A stretch of 64,000 nucleotides of DNA from Myxococcales bacterium (GCA_013298625.1 JAAFIF010000030.1:23150-87149), one strand, 5' to 3'; counted from the first letter of the stretch, positions 46,211 through 55,381 are shown. Notes: a model not told the origin generated them from the sequence alone. A program made the numbers and translations.

Positions 46211-47155
46211 TCAGCGCAAAAACTCTGTCACGGCCCGCTCGCACTGCTCGCGACGCTCGACGAACGGCAAATGTCCCGCCGCGGCGATTTCGACAAAGCG
46301 TCCATGTGCGAGCGTATCGGCGAGCGCCCTCGACTCGGCGGGCGTGAACGTCCGGTCTTCGCTCCCCGAAATGACCAACGTTTCTGCGCGCACGTCGCGC
46401 GCTACGCGGCGCCCGTCCCACGAGAGCAGCTCGACCAAGAAGTGCTCATCGGCCTGGGGGCGATACCGAACCCCGCGGGCGAGCTCGTCCAGCGTCGCTT
46501 GCGGCGGGGTTCGCGCCCACCAGAGCGGGCCGAGCGTTCGAAACAACGTCGAGAGCTGCCGAGGATCCCGCAGCGTCCCTTGCGGCGTCGAGAGCGCGGC
46601 GAGCGCGCGCGAGCCCTCCTCGCCGAGCACCTCGCGCGAGCGCTGCCCCATCCCGCGGATCTGCTGACCATCGCGCACTGGCGCGATCAACACGAGCTTT
46701 CGAACGCGCGCGGGGTGCGTCGCGGCGAGCTCGAGCGCGACAGCCGCGCCGAAATCGTGCGCGATCACGTCGACCGGCGCGCGGTCAGAGATCCGCGCGA
46801 TCAGCGCCGCCACGTCGCCCGCCGCGGCCGACAGCGTGTAGCCCGCGGCGTCCGGCGGAGCGTCGCTCCGTCCGTGACCGCGCAGATCGACGTACACGAG
46901 CCTCGCCGAAGACGACGCGAGCCCGTCGAGGCCGAGCCGAAGGTAGCTGTGATCGAGCCCTGGGCCTCCGTGCAAGACGATGCGAACACGCCCGTCCGCT
47001 CCGCCGAGCTGCACAGTGTTCAGCTCGACCGCGCCGACGCGCACGCGGCTCGCGCGAGCGGCGAACGCTGGCGCGTCACTCGACGATCGTCGGCAGCCGC
47101 TGCTCAGCGACAACCCCATCGACAACGCGAGGATCAGACCGCGGCTCGAGCGCAC
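46211..47155 (-). CDS. Alpha/beta hydrolase lipoprotein
   Basis: 314 residues from a GTG at 47155, chosen because it opens a signal peptide ending SLSSGC (Cys about 21, a lipobox with a non-standard -3 Ser). The hydrolase core carries the oxyanion HGGPGLDHSY, VDLRGHGRSD, an elbow AHDFGAAVA (Asp nucleophile position, as in haloalkane dehalogenase/epoxide-hydrolase types, not Ser), SGSEDRTF (acid) and AAGHLPF (His). The HGGPG pattern is proline-iminopeptidase-like while the DxG elbow is not, so the reaction is uncertain. Divergent from the UDG gene. Confidence 0.8.
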   Translation of the reverse strand: MRSSRGLILALSMGLSLSSGCRRSSSDAPAFAARASRVRVGAVELNTVQLGGADGRVRIVLHGGPGLDHSYLRLGLDGLASSSARLVYVDLRGHGRSDAPPDAAGYTLSAAAGDVAALIARISDRAPVDVIAHDFGAAVALELAATHPARVRKLVLIAPVRDGQQIRGMGQRSREVLGEEGSRALAALSTPQGTLRDPRQLSTLFRTLGPLWWARTPPQATLDELARGVRYRPQADEHFLVELLSWDGRRVARDVRAETLVISGSEDRTFTPAESRALADTLAHGRFVEIAAAGHLPFVERREQCERAVTEFLR

Positions 47156-47256
47156 GCGCGGCAGTGAGCACCGCCGATGGCCTCGACGCAAGTTCTTGCG
47201 ATCGATGCAGCGCGCTTGGTGGTTGGTCGCGCGCAATGGTAGTGCCCACTGCACCG

Positions 47257-48195
47257 ATGGCCGACGTCGAACGAGAAGAGCTCGCCGCTCTCGTGCGCGG
47301 ATGGGCGGCGTACTTCGAATGGGCACGAGACACAGGCGCCTCGGCGCTCTCGCGCACCGAGGGGCGCGCGCTCGCCGCTCCCGCGATCGCCGAAGCCACG
47401 CCTGCGCGAGAAGCCACGCCTGCGCGAGAAGCCACGCCTGTGCGAGAAGCGACACCGGCCCCGCCGAAGTCCGCGCAGGTCACCGCAGCGACGGTCGCGA
47501 CTGTGACACCGCCGTCCGTGGTCGCGCCTCGTGCGTCGACGCCCGCATCGACCGTCGAGAGCCCGCCGGCGACGGTGTCGTCGGCGACGCCGATGTTCAC
47601 CGAGCTGCTGCGCGGCGAGGCGAGGGTGCGCGCGCTCGCGGTGGTCGAAGACGAGGCGCGCGCGTGCACTCGCTGCAAGCTGTGCAGCGGTCGAACGCAA
47701 GCGGTGTTCGCGCGCGGCAACCCCGAAGCCGAGCTGTTCTTCGTGGGCGAGGCTCCTGGCGCAGACGAGGACCGCATCGGCAAGCCGTTCGTCGGGGCCG
47801 CGGGGCGCCTGCTCGATCGCATCCTCGCGGCGATGGGGATGAGCGAGGACGACGTGTACATCGCCAACGTCGCCAAGTGCCGCCCGCCCAACAATCGGCC
47901 GCCCGAAGACGACGAGGCCGCTGCGTGCGGTCCGTTTCTCGATCGTCAGCTGACGCTCGTTCGTCCCAAGGTGATCGTGTCGTGGGGCCGAACGCCCACG
48001 CGCTACCTGCTCAAGAAGAACGAGTCGATGTCGAAGCTGCGCGGAAACTGGTACGCAGTCGACGGCGTCCCAGTCCTCCCCACGTGGCATCCCGCGTACC
48101 TGCTGCGCAACCCCGACGCCAAGAAGGACACGTGGGCGGACATGAAGCGCGTCGTCGAGAAGCTCGGCCGCGCGCTGCCGAACCCCCGCGGTTGA
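47257..48195 (+). CDS. Family-4 uracil-DNA glycosylase (4Fe-4S type)
   Basis: About 312 residues. The UDG core (about 115-305) has iron-sulfur Cys pair CTRCKLC, motif 1 GEAPGADEDRIGKPFVG, VAKCRPPNNRPP, further Cys ACGPFL and motif 3 PTWHPAYLLRN. It removes uracil from DNA, starting base-excision repair. The about 110-residue N-terminal extension is Ala/Pro/Thr/Val-rich linker with 18-bp DNA repeats, which most family-4 enzymes lack. The start is ambiguous: ATG 47257 (MADVEREEL) or 47236; neither has a strong ribosome site. Ten bases ahead of the acidic protein gene. Confidence 0.9.
   Translation: MADVEREELAALVRGWAAYFEWARDTGASALSRTEGRALAAPAIAEATPAREATPAREATPVREATPAPPKSAQVTAATVATVTPPSVVAPRASTPASTVESPPATVSSATPMFTELLRGEARVRALAVVEDEARACTRCKLCSGRTQAVFARGNPEAELFFVGEAPGADEDRIGKPFVGAAGRLLDRILAAMGMSEDDVYIANVAKCRPPNNRPPEDDEAAACGPFLDRQLTLVRPKVIVSWGRTPTRYLLKKNESMSKLRGNWYAVDGVPVLPTWHPAYLLRNPDAKKDTWADMKRVVEKLGRALPNPRG
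47392..47445 (+). repeat. Three 18-bp tandem repeats in the UDG linker
   Basis: Units GAAGCCACGCCTGCGCGA at 47392, 47410 and 47428 (the third differs by one base), followed by a decayed fourth. They encode EATPAR hexapeptides in a flexible linker. Slippage-type repeat, likely length-variable; no coding function beyond spacing is implied. Confidence 0.85.
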
Positions 48196-48205
48196 GTCGA
48201 AGCCA

Positions 48206-49165
48206 ATGACCATTCGAAGCGTTGATTTGCTGGGCGAAGAAGAGCCGCTCGGCGTCGACGGGCTCCCGTCGATCGTCTTCGAAGAGCGCGCCCTCGGGCT
48301 CGATGACGAAGAGGCGAGCGAGCTCGCGAGCGACGTGGTGATCGAGTCGCCGCCAGCGCTGGTGTCGTTGGACGACATCGACGGACCCGACGGCGCCGTG
48401 ATCGACGAGATCGAAGACGTGACCCGCGCGGGCTCGTGGGTGCAGGCGCAGCCCGACGACGTCTCGGTGCTGCCCGACGTGGTGCTCGACGCGCTGCCCG
48501 AGAGCTCCGCGAGCGACGACGTCGAGGGCCCCGATGATTCAGCGATCGTCCTCGGCGCCCCGCCGCCGCTCGATCGCAGCGACGACGACGCCGACGGGCC
48601 AGCGGGGCTGGTGGACCCCGACGCGGTGGCGCTCGGAGGAGCGCCGTATGCGTTCGCCCTCGCGGCTCCGGCGGCGTGCTCGTTCGTGGCGTTGAGCGAC
48701 CGCGACGCCGATCAGCTCGTGCGCGATCGCGCGGACCAGCTTCGAACGGACGACGGCGACGCCCGAGCGACGGACCGAGCCCCGCGCATCGACAGCAGCA
48801 TCGCTGTGGTTCGCGCAGGAGAAACGCTGGCGTTCGCCTTCGCTCGCGGCGCCGGAAAGGTCAGCTTCGACGGCGGCGAGACCTTCGCCGACGCGCGCTG
48901 GCTCGAGCGCGCGCTCGCGCTCGCTGCGATCGACGGAGCGGTGTTCGCCGCGGTGTACGACAGCGCCGTGGACCGCTGCACGATCGTTCGCGCGACGCCG
49001 TACGACGTGCGTCGCGTGGCCGACGTGCACGCGTTGCTCGCGGGCGTCGTCGACGACGACGCGGGCTTCGCCGTGCGCGCGTTGGTGGCGCTCGACGCGT
49101 CCGGCGAGCGGCTGTTGGTGCGGACCAACTCTGTTGCCGTCGCGCTGTCCGTGGCCTCGGGCTGA
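48206..49165 (+). CDS. Acidic hypothetical protein
   Basis: 319 residues. I do not recognise it. The first about 140 residues are strongly acidic and low in secondary structure (many Asp/Glu with repeated DDVEGPDDSAI, DDIDGPDGAVI segments). The C-terminal half (about 145-318) looks folded, with strands SSIAVVRAGETLAFAFARG and VFAAVYDSAVDRCTIVRATP. No signal peptide or membrane helix. It follows the UDG gene by ten bases and so is probably co-transcribed with it. ATG 48206. It ends one base before the convergent membrane-protein stop. Confidence 0.6.
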   Translation: MTIRSVDLLGEEEPLGVDGLPSIVFEERALGLDDEEASELASDVVIESPPALVSLDDIDGPDGAVIDEIEDVTRAGSWVQAQPDDVSVLPDVVLDALPESSASDDVEGPDDSAIVLGAPPPLDRSDDDADGPAGLVDPDAVALGGAPYAFALAAPAACSFVALSDRDADQLVRDRADQLRTDDGDARATDRAPRIDSSIAVVRAGETLAFAFARGAGKVSFDGGETFADARWLERALALAAIDGAVFAAVYDSAVDRCTIVRATPYDVRRVADVHALLAGVVDDDAGFAVRALVALDASGERLLVRTNSVAVALSVASG

Positions 49166-50158
49166 CTACACGTCGACGACGTGACGGTCGTAGCGAGCGC
49201 GAAAGATCCAGAGCGCGGCGAAGCCGACGAGCACGGCGAACCAGAGCGTCGCGAGCCGCACGATGAGCGTCGCGGCGGCGGCGGGCGCTGCGGGGATCGC
49301 GCCGAGGCTCGTGAGCATCGTGCGCATCGTGAGCTCGGTCCCGCCGAGACCGCCGGGGAGCATCGCGATCGCGCCTGCCACGGTGGCGGTTCCGTACACG
49401 AAGAACGCGAGGGGAAGCGAGACGTGCTGGCCGAGCCCTGCGAGCACGAGCCAGAGCGCCGCGCACTCGAGGCCCCACGCGATCACCGAGAGCGTCGTCA
49501 TTGCGACGACAGCACCAGGAGACATCACGGCGCGCAGCGCGTCGTAGGCTTCGCGCAGCTTCGGGGCGACGCGCGCCGCGGGGCCGAAGCGCGCGAGCGC
49601 GTCCAATACGACGTGCGCTGCGCGTGGGACAAACACGAAGAAGAACACGACGGAGACGAGCGCGAGCGCCGCGAGGGCGATCCAGCCGTAGCCCGGAAAA
49701 TACGCGCTTCCCGCGGCCACGAGCGCGACGAGCGCGAGCAGGTCCGTCACTCGGTCCGCGATCACGATCGGCGCCGACCGCGCCACCGGCGTCCCGCGCG
49801 CGCTCGCGAGCAGCGCGCTGCGAAAGACCTCTCCCGCCTTGCCCGGCGTGATGCTCATCGAGAAGCCCGCCAGGAAGATCGCGAACGACTCCGCCCTCGG
49901 AATCGCTTCGAACGAGGCGCCTTCCGCGCGCGTCGCGCTCGCGCCGATGTCGAGCCGGCGGAGGTAGTACTCCCACTTCGCGAAGCGGAGCACGTAGTTG
50001 GCGAACGCGAGCCCGAGCGCCGCGGCAAAGGTCCACCACGCGTACGCGCCCATCACCGCGCGCAGCGCGCGCACGTCCGACGCGAGCGCGAGGACCGCGT
50101 AGACGAAGACCGCGAACAGCGTGACGAGAAAAATCGTCCGACCGATTCGAGGCTTCAA
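49166..50158 (-). CDS. UPF0104/YbhN-type flippase-like membrane protein
   Basis: 330 residues, about eight to nine transmembrane helices. Family motifs: YVLRFAKWEYYLRRL, FSMSITPGKAGEVFRSALL, DRVTDLLALV and AIAMLPGGLGGTELTM. Relatives are lysylphosphatidylglycerol-synthase membrane domains and AglD-type glycolipid proteins, thought to handle lipid substrates across the membrane. The start is TTG at 50158, overlapping the stop of the small upstream gene (TTGA), so it is translated by coupling. A 15-base near-palindrome (49169-49183) lies in its last codons. Confidence 0.85.
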   Translation of the reverse strand: MKPRIGRTIFLVTLFAVFVYAVLALASDVRALRAVMGAYAWWTFAAALGLAFANYVLRFAKWEYYLRRLDIGASATRAEGASFEAIPRAESFAIFLAGFSMSITPGKAGEVFRSALLASARGTPVARSAPIVIADRVTDLLALVALVAAGSAYFPGYGWIALAALALVSVVFFFVFVPRAAHVVLDALARFGPAARVAPKLREAYDALRAVMSPGAVVAMTTLSVIAWGLECAALWLVLAGLGQHVSLPLAFFVYGTATVAGAIAMLPGGLGGTELTMRTMLTSLGAIPAAPAAAATLIVRLATLWFAVLVGFAALWIFRARYDRHVVDV

Positions 50159-50352
50159 CGCCGACGAAGCCTCCGTGCGATCGCCATCGCGACCACCGCG
50201 ACGACCAACGCTAACGTGATCGCGAGCACGATCGACGGCGCGCGCGGAGAATCGAGGCCGATGTAGCCGCGGCGCAGCGTCCCAGGCGGCGGACGATCGA
50301 TGCGAACCCCTTGTGCGAGCGTGACGAGCAGCGTCGAGGCCAGTGCAAACAC
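50155..50352 (-). CDS. Small two-helix membrane protein coupled to the flippase-like gene
   Basis: 65 residues from GTG 50352: a hydrophobic N-terminal segment (FALASTLLVTLAQG), a short loop (VRIDRPPPGTLRRGYIGLDSPRAP) and a second helix (SIVLAITLALVVAVVAMAIA) ending in five Arg-rich residues. Its stop overlaps the TTG start of the downstream gene. A TTG start is poor on its own, so dependence on this gene's translation is a good argument that it is real. Function unknown; perhaps a stabilising subunit. Confidence 0.5.
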   Translation of the reverse strand: MFALASTLLVTLAQGVRIDRPPPGTLRRGYIGLDSPRAPSIVLAITLALVVAVVAMAIARRLRRR

Positions 50353-50430
50353 CGCGCAGAAGGTACGCTGCGCACGAAGCTGCGTCGAGCCGCGCCCGAG
50401 TCGCGGTAGAGTCGTGGCGGATTGGCCGTG

Positions 50431-51699
50431 ATGACGAAGACGCGCAACTCGTCGGAAGTCGACGCCGAGGACTTTCTCTATCACTTGTATCGGGGCAGCG
50501 AGTCGCTGTCCGAAGGCAGGCTCGACCTCGCGCGCGACTCGCTCGAGATGGCGCTCCGAATGCAGCCGCGCGACCCGTCGGCGCAGGACCTGCTGGGCAA
50601 GCTGTACTTCAAGCTCGGCGTGTATCCGCGCGCGATCGAGCTGTATCAAGAGATCGTTCGGCAGTACCCCGACTCGCTTCCCCCGAGGATCAACCTGGCG
50701 CTCGCATACCTGAAGACCGCGCAGCTGCGGGACGCCGTCGCGCACTTGCTTCCGGTGATCGAGCGAGACCCCACGCACACGCGCGCGTGGGGCTACCTCG
50801 GGCTGTGCTGGTCGCGGCTGTCCGAGTTTGCGAAGGCGCGCGAGGCGTTCTTGCGCGCTGGCCACGACGGCATGGCGCGCAGGATGGAAGAGGCGCTCGA
50901 AGCCCAATACGGCAGCGGATCGTCGACCTTCATCCCGACGCATCCCGCGCCGCCGGGCGACGCAGCGCCCATCCGAGAGCCCGACGAGATCGACACCGGC
51001 GTGCTCGAGCCTGGCCACGTGCAGCTCGCGTCGGACACTCCGTCGGCGCCCGGCCGCTGGGTGACCCGCGCGCCGGGCGAGCAGTTGCGAGACGGCAGAG
51101 TCGCGCCGAGCACGTTGTCCGCGTGGTCGTCGGAGCGCGTGTTCGTCGCCGAGGGACGCACGGTCGAGCTCGTCGACGGGATGCTCGTCGCCTACGAGGG
51201 CTGCGCGATCCGCTGCGAGACCGACGTGTTCGGCGTCGGCTTCACGCGGGGGCCGTCCGTGCGAAGCCGCGATGGCGACGCGTTCGAGGGCAGCCCCGGT
51301 TTGCACTGGGTCGGCGACGGTTGGTGCGCGCTCCCGCCGCGCGCCGGCTACGAGCGCACGCTGCTCGCGCTGCGCGACGAGGCGCTGTGGGTGCTCGAGC
51401 GCCACGTGCTGGGCTTCGACGGCGGCCTGCACCTCGATCACGCCATCGTCGCCGGGACGCTGCGCGCCGCGAGCTTCGTCGGCCGCGGCGTCGTCGCGTT
51501 CGAGGCGCGAGGGGACATCCGCATCTTGCGCATTCAAGGCGAGGAGGCGGTCGTCGCGCCAGAGCTCCTCGTCGCGTGGTCGCCCGGCGTCACGCCCGGC
51601 GAGCGCGACGGCGCCGTCTCGCTCGTCGGCGACGGCGTCGTCGCGATCCGCACCGAGCGAGCGACGGCAACCAACACCGACAGCAGGATCGATCGATGA
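50431..51699 (+). CDS. TPR protein with AIM24-like C-terminal domain
   Basis: 422 residues. Three or more TPR units in the N-terminal about 150 residues (LYRGSESLSEGRLDLARDSLEMAL, LGKLYFKLGVYPRAIELYQEIV, INLALAYLKTAQLRDAVAHLLPV). After a linker, the C-terminal about 200 residues form a beta-rich AIM24/TRAP-like domain (RVFVAEGRTVELVDGMLVAYE, GFTRGPS, EARGDIRILRIQGEEAVVAPELLVAW). AIM24 proteins are linked to mitochondrial and membrane biogenesis, but the bacterial role is poorly known. Start ATG 50431. Its stop overlaps the pgsA ATG (ATGA), so it is coupled to phospholipid synthesis. Confidence 0.82.
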   Translation: MTKTRNSSEVDAEDFLYHLYRGSESLSEGRLDLARDSLEMALRMQPRDPSAQDLLGKLYFKLGVYPRAIELYQEIVRQYPDSLPPRINLALAYLKTAQLRDAVAHLLPVIERDPTHTRAWGYLGLCWSRLSEFAKAREAFLRAGHDGMARRMEEALEAQYGSGSSTFIPTHPAPPGDAAPIREPDEIDTGVLEPGHVQLASDTPSAPGRWVTRAPGEQLRDGRVAPSTLSAWSSERVFVAEGRTVELVDGMLVAYEGCAIRCETDVFGVGFTRGPSVRSRDGDAFEGSPGLHWVGDGWCALPPRAGYERTLLALRDEALWVLERHVLGFDGGLHLDHAIVAGTLRAASFVGRGVVAFEARGDIRILRIQGEEAVVAPELLVAWSPGVTPGERDGAVSLVGDGVVAIRTERATATNTDSRIDR

Positions 51700-52325
51700 A
51701 CAAGCCTCGGTTGAAGCGCAAGGCGTTCTGGGCGGACGCGCTCAACATCCCCAACGCGCTCACGATGGCGCGCATCGTCGCGATCCCCGCGGTGCTTCAC
51801 TTCGTCGCCCTCGGAACGCCGCTCGGCGCGATGATCGCCGCGCACCTGTGGGGCGCGCTCTCGATCACGGATTTTCTCGACGGTTACCTCGCGCGCAAGA
51901 TGGGCGTCGAGAGCGTCGTCGGGAAGTTTCTCGACCCCCTCGCGGACAAGCTGTTCGTGATGGCGCTGCTGGTCTACCTCGTTCCGATGGGGAGAATTCC
52001 AGCGTGGATGGTGGTGGTGCTGGTCGCTCGCGAGATCACCATCACGGGGCTGCGCGCGATCGCCTCGTCCGAAGGCATCGTGATGGCCGCCCAGTCCGGC
52101 GGAAAGTGGAAGACCGCGATCCAGATGCTCGGGATCTTGTTCTTGATCATCCACTTTCCCCACCGCGCGATCCCGTTCTACGACCGGCCCGTGGACTTCA
52201 ACGTCGTCGGTCAGTGGCTGATGCTGATCAGCGTCGCGCTCTCGCTGCTCAGCTTCGTCGAGTACGGCAAGTTCTTCGCGGACGGCATCGAAGCGCGCGA
52301 GCGCGCCGCGGATCAAGCCGGCTGA
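51696..52325 (+). CDS. pgsA: CDP-diacylglycerol-glycerol-3-phosphate phosphatidyltransferase
   Basis: 209 residues, about five to six transmembrane helices. Full CDP-alcohol phosphotransferase signature: DGYLAR (DGx2AR), then GKFLDPLAD (Gx3Dx3D). Begins NIPNALTMARIVAIP, a typical PgsA opening. It makes phosphatidylglycerol-phosphate, the first committed step to PG and cardiolipin, at the inner membrane. Start ATG 51696 overlaps the TPR-AIM24 stop. Its 3' end overlaps the convergent histidine kinase gene by 13 bases. Confidence 0.93.
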   Translation: MNKPRLKRKAFWADALNIPNALTMARIVAIPAVLHFVALGTPLGAMIAAHLWGALSITDFLDGYLARKMGVESVVGKFLDPLADKLFVMALLVYLVPMGRIPAWMVVVLVAREITITGLRAIASSEGIVMAAQSGGKWKTAIQMLGILFLIIHFPHRAIPFYDRPVDFNVVGQWLMLISVALSLLSFVEYGKFFADGIEARERAADQAG

Positions 52326-54040
52326 CCTGCGTCGAGCGGGGCGAAGCGCAGCACGAACACCGTCCCGCCGCCCTCGCGCTCGCGCGGCTCGATCGTCGCG
52401 CCGTGCGCGTCTGCGATTTGCCTCACGAGCGCAAGCCCTAGCCCCGTGCCGCGCGCGCTGCCCTCGGAGTAAAACGTCTCGAAGATCCGCTCGCGTGACT
52501 CTCGAGCGATGCCCGGTCCGCGGTCGGCGACGTACAGCGCTGGCGCTCCGTCCTCGTGCGCGGCCCACAGCTCCACCTTGGAACCTTCGCTCGACGCCTG
52601 CGCTGCGTTGCGAAAGAGATTCCACAGCACTTGCTGGATAAGCGCGCGGTCCACCATCGCGTGCACCGACGGCTCGCACTGCTCTTCGCGCAGCAGCGCC
52701 GCCGAGCGCGCGTCGTCGCGCGACGCGATCGAGACGAACTCTCGCAGCAGCCCGACCAGCTCGACCCGCACGCGCTCCGTCGGCCGCGGTCGCGCGAAGG
52801 CCAGCATGTCGCCCACCAGGCGATTGAGCCGCTGCGACTCGCGAAGCACCGTGCCGAGCAGCTCTTTGTCCTCGGCGCCAAGGTCCGCGCCCTCGCGCAC
52901 GAGCTCGACGCAGCCCGAGATCGCGCCGAGCGGATTGCGAATCTCGTGCGCGAGCCCCGCGGCCAATCGACCCAGCACCGCGAGCTTCTCCGCGCGCTCG
53001 ATCTGCGCGCGCAGCGCTGCGGCTTGCGAGCGGTCCTCGAGCACCACGAGCTGCCCGCGCACCGCGCCGCTGCGCCGCACGAGCTCAGAGATCGACCACG
53101 CCAGCAGCAGCGCGTCGCTCTGCTCGTCGGTCTTCGCCTCGCCGTGCCGTACGCCAGCCTGCGACCACGCCTGCTCGTCGATGAACGAGAGCACGGCGCG
53201 CGCCTTCGCGCCGAGCAGCGACGGCGCGCCCAGCCCGAGCAACAGCTCTGCTTCTGGGTTCGCGCCGTCGATCTCGCCCGACTCGTTGATGGTCAAGAGC
53301 CCGACAGGAATCGATCGCAGCACGTCTTCGTGCAGCGCGACGAGGTCCGCGCGCTGCTCTTCGAGGCGCACCAACGCTCCGCCCGCGCGTCGCAGCCGCT
53401 CGGCCAGCGCGCTGCCGAGCGCAGCCACGAGGGGGATCGCGACGCCGTGCGCGACCAGCTGCACCGCGAGCTCGTCGCGCGACAGGTCGAGCTTCGGGAC
53501 GCTCCACCAGCCGTGCGGCCAACGATTGAGAAAGGCGACCGTGACGAGGCCGTACGACACCGCCGACGCTGCAGCGGTGACGCGCGCCGCGGTGCTGCCG
53601 AGCACGAGCGCGGCGGACAACGCCGGAACAGCCACGAAGAACCCGAGCGGAGAAACAGGGCCGCCCGTCACGATCGCGACCGCGATGTACGCCGACACGT
53701 CGAGGGCGATCTGCAACAGCGCGAGCCGCCGCAGGTCGCGTCCGCGCGAGAGCCACCACGCGTACGCGATGGACACGACATACAGCACGACGATCGTCGC
53801 GACGAGCGCGTTGCTGGGCGCGCCGCTCGAGCCCACGAGCACAACAGCGAGCACGCCGGTGATGGCGCCGAGCCGCGCGAGCGTGAGGCGCGTGAGGCGA
53901 GCGCGGAGGCGAGCGTCGCCGTCGAGCGCCGGCTCTGCGCGGGTGGTGAAGATCTCTGCCGCGCGCGCGCTCGTCAGCGCGCTGGGCGAGGGCGCCTTCG
54001 GTGCGAGGTCAGCGGGCGGAGGAATCGTGGGTAGCGGCAT
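52313..54040 (-). CDS. pilS: PilS-like membrane sensor histidine kinase
   Basis: 575 residues. About six transmembrane helices (about 52-215), a PAS-like region (about 240-340), then HisKA with HEIRNPLGAIS (the phosphoacceptor His), N-box LWNLFRNAAQA, G1 DRGPGIA and G2 GTGLGLALV. The layout and its place directly after pilC match PilS, whose partner PilR drives pilA transcription. No pilR or pilA follows here; pgsA lies beyond. Without the partner, naming as PilS rests on synteny. 37 bases after pilC. Confidence 0.83.
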   Translation of the reverse strand: MPLPTIPPPADLAPKAPSPSALTSARAAEIFTTRAEPALDGDARLRARLTRLTLARLGAITGVLAVVLVGSSGAPSNALVATIVVLYVVSIAYAWWLSRGRDLRRLALLQIALDVSAYIAVAIVTGGPVSPLGFFVAVPALSAALVLGSTAARVTAAASAVSYGLVTVAFLNRWPHGWWSVPKLDLSRDELAVQLVAHGVAIPLVAALGSALAERLRRAGGALVRLEEQRADLVALHEDVLRSIPVGLLTINESGEIDGANPEAELLLGLGAPSLLGAKARAVLSFIDEQAWSQAGVRHGEAKTDEQSDALLLAWSISELVRRSGAVRGQLVVLEDRSQAAALRAQIERAEKLAVLGRLAAGLAHEIRNPLGAISGCVELVREGADLGAEDKELLGTVLRESQRLNRLVGDMLAFARPRPTERVRVELVGLLREFVSIASRDDARSAALLREEQCEPSVHAMVDRALIQQVLWNLFRNAAQASSEGSKVELWAAHEDGAPALYVADRGPGIARESRERIFETFYSEGSARGTGLGLALVRQIADAHGATIEPREREGGGTVFVLRFAPLDAGQPA

Positions 54041-54077
54041 CGCTCCGCGCTCTGTAGCGCCCCCGTCGCGAGCAGGC

Positions 54078-55289
54078 TCAGCTCGCCTTCACCTTGCCGG
54101 CGATCTCGAAGATCGGGAGGTACATCGCGATGAGCATCACGCCGCACACGCCGCCGATGCCGACCATCATGAGCGGCTCGAGCAGCGAGGTGAGGGCGGA
54201 CACCGCGACGTCCACTTCTTCTTCGTAGAAGTCAGCGATCTTGTTGAGCATCGTGTCGAGCGCGCCGGTCTGCTCTCCGACGCCGATCATCTGCACCACC
54301 ATCGGAGGAAACGCCTTCGTCTCCATCAACGGCTCCGACAGGTTGCGGCCTTCGGCGATGCGGGCGCGCGCGTTCAAGATGGCCTTCTCGATGACGACGT
54401 TGCCCGCGCTGGCCGCGACGATCTCGAGCGCGTCGAGGATCGGGACGCCCGACGAGAGCAACGTGCCGAGCGTGCGCGTGAACCGGGCGACGGCGATCTT
54501 GCGCATCACCGGACCGATGAGCGGCATCTCGAGCAGGGCTCTGTGGGCCAGCTCTTTTCCTGCGGGTTGGCGGTAGGCCCACTGCGCGCCGAACGCGATG
54601 GCCGCGCCGCCGACGAGCATGAAGGGCAGCCAGCGGATGAAGCCCTTGGAGAGCGCGATGACGAACTTGGTCAGGCCAGGCATGTCGTCGGCCGCGCCGA
54701 AGTCCGCGAACATCTGCGAAAACGTGGGGATCACCCACGTGAGCAGCACCGCGATGACGATGAACGAGATGCCCACGATGGCCGTCGGGTACACGAGCGC
54801 GCCGCGCACCTGCCGCGCGAGCTTGACGTTCTTCTCGATGTACACCGCGAGGCGGTTGAGGATCGTGTCGAGAATACCGCCGATTTCGCCGGCTTTGACG
54901 AGGTTGCAGTACAGGTGGTCGAACACCTTCGGGTGCTTCGAGAGGGACTCGCTGAAGTTGCGTCCCTGCTCGACGCTGTTCTTCACGTCGCGAAGGATGT
55001 TGGCGAAGAAGGGGTTGTCGTTCTGGTTCGCGAGGATGTCCAAGCACTGAACGAGCGGCAGACCCGCGTCGATCATCGTCGAGAACTGCCGCGTGAAGAT
55101 CACGAGGTCCTTCGGCGAGACGCCTTGCCCGATCGTGATGTTGAACTCGCGGGGCTTCTTCTTGACCTTCACCACCGCGAGCTGTTGCGAACGCAGCCAG
55201 TTCGAAACGGCGTCTTCGTTCTCCGCTTCCTTCACGCCGCGGCGGACTTCGCCGTTGCGGTTCTTGGCCTCGTACACGAACTCGGGCAT
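54078..55289 (-). CDS. pilC: Type IV pilus inner-membrane platform protein
   Basis: 403 residues, two GspF/T2SF repeats (about 65-190 and 270-395), three to four transmembrane segments. Typical pieces: LVIFTRQFSTMIDAGLPLVQCL, FSESLSKHPKVFDHLYCNLV, ARFTRTLGTLLSSGVPILDAL and MVGIGGVCGVMLIAMYLPIF. It couples the PilB and PilT motors to the pilus. Start ATG 55289 (MPEFVYEAKN); a longer in-frame start is not needed. 92 bases after pilT. Confidence 0.95.
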   Translation of the reverse strand: MPEFVYEAKNRNGEVRRGVKEAENEDAVSNWLRSQQLAVVKVKKKPREFNITIGQGVSPKDLVIFTRQFSTMIDAGLPLVQCLDILANQNDNPFFANILRDVKNSVEQGRNFSESLSKHPKVFDHLYCNLVKAGEIGGILDTILNRLAVYIEKNVKLARQVRGALVYPTAIVGISFIVIAVLLTWVIPTFSQMFADFGAADDMPGLTKFVIALSKGFIRWLPFMLVGGAAIAFGAQWAYRQPAGKELAHRALLEMPLIGPVMRKIAVARFTRTLGTLLSSGVPILDALEIVAASAGNVVIEKAILNARARIAEGRNLSEPLMETKAFPPMVVQMIGVGEQTGALDTMLNKIADFYEEEVDVAVSALTSLLEPLMMVGIGGVCGVMLIAMYLPIFEIAGKVKAS

Positions 55290-55381
55290 CGCCCGGTCAT
55301 TGTATGGACTCGCGGGGCGCAGGGTCAAAATCTCCAGGAGCTTCCCGGAGAAAACCTCCCCCCCGCGTGAGACCTACACGG

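Noticed and set aside
47392..47454. Short regularly spaced repeats that might be a CRISPR remnant
   Set aside because: Units are directly adjacent with no spacers, in frame within the UDG gene, and encode a simple linker.
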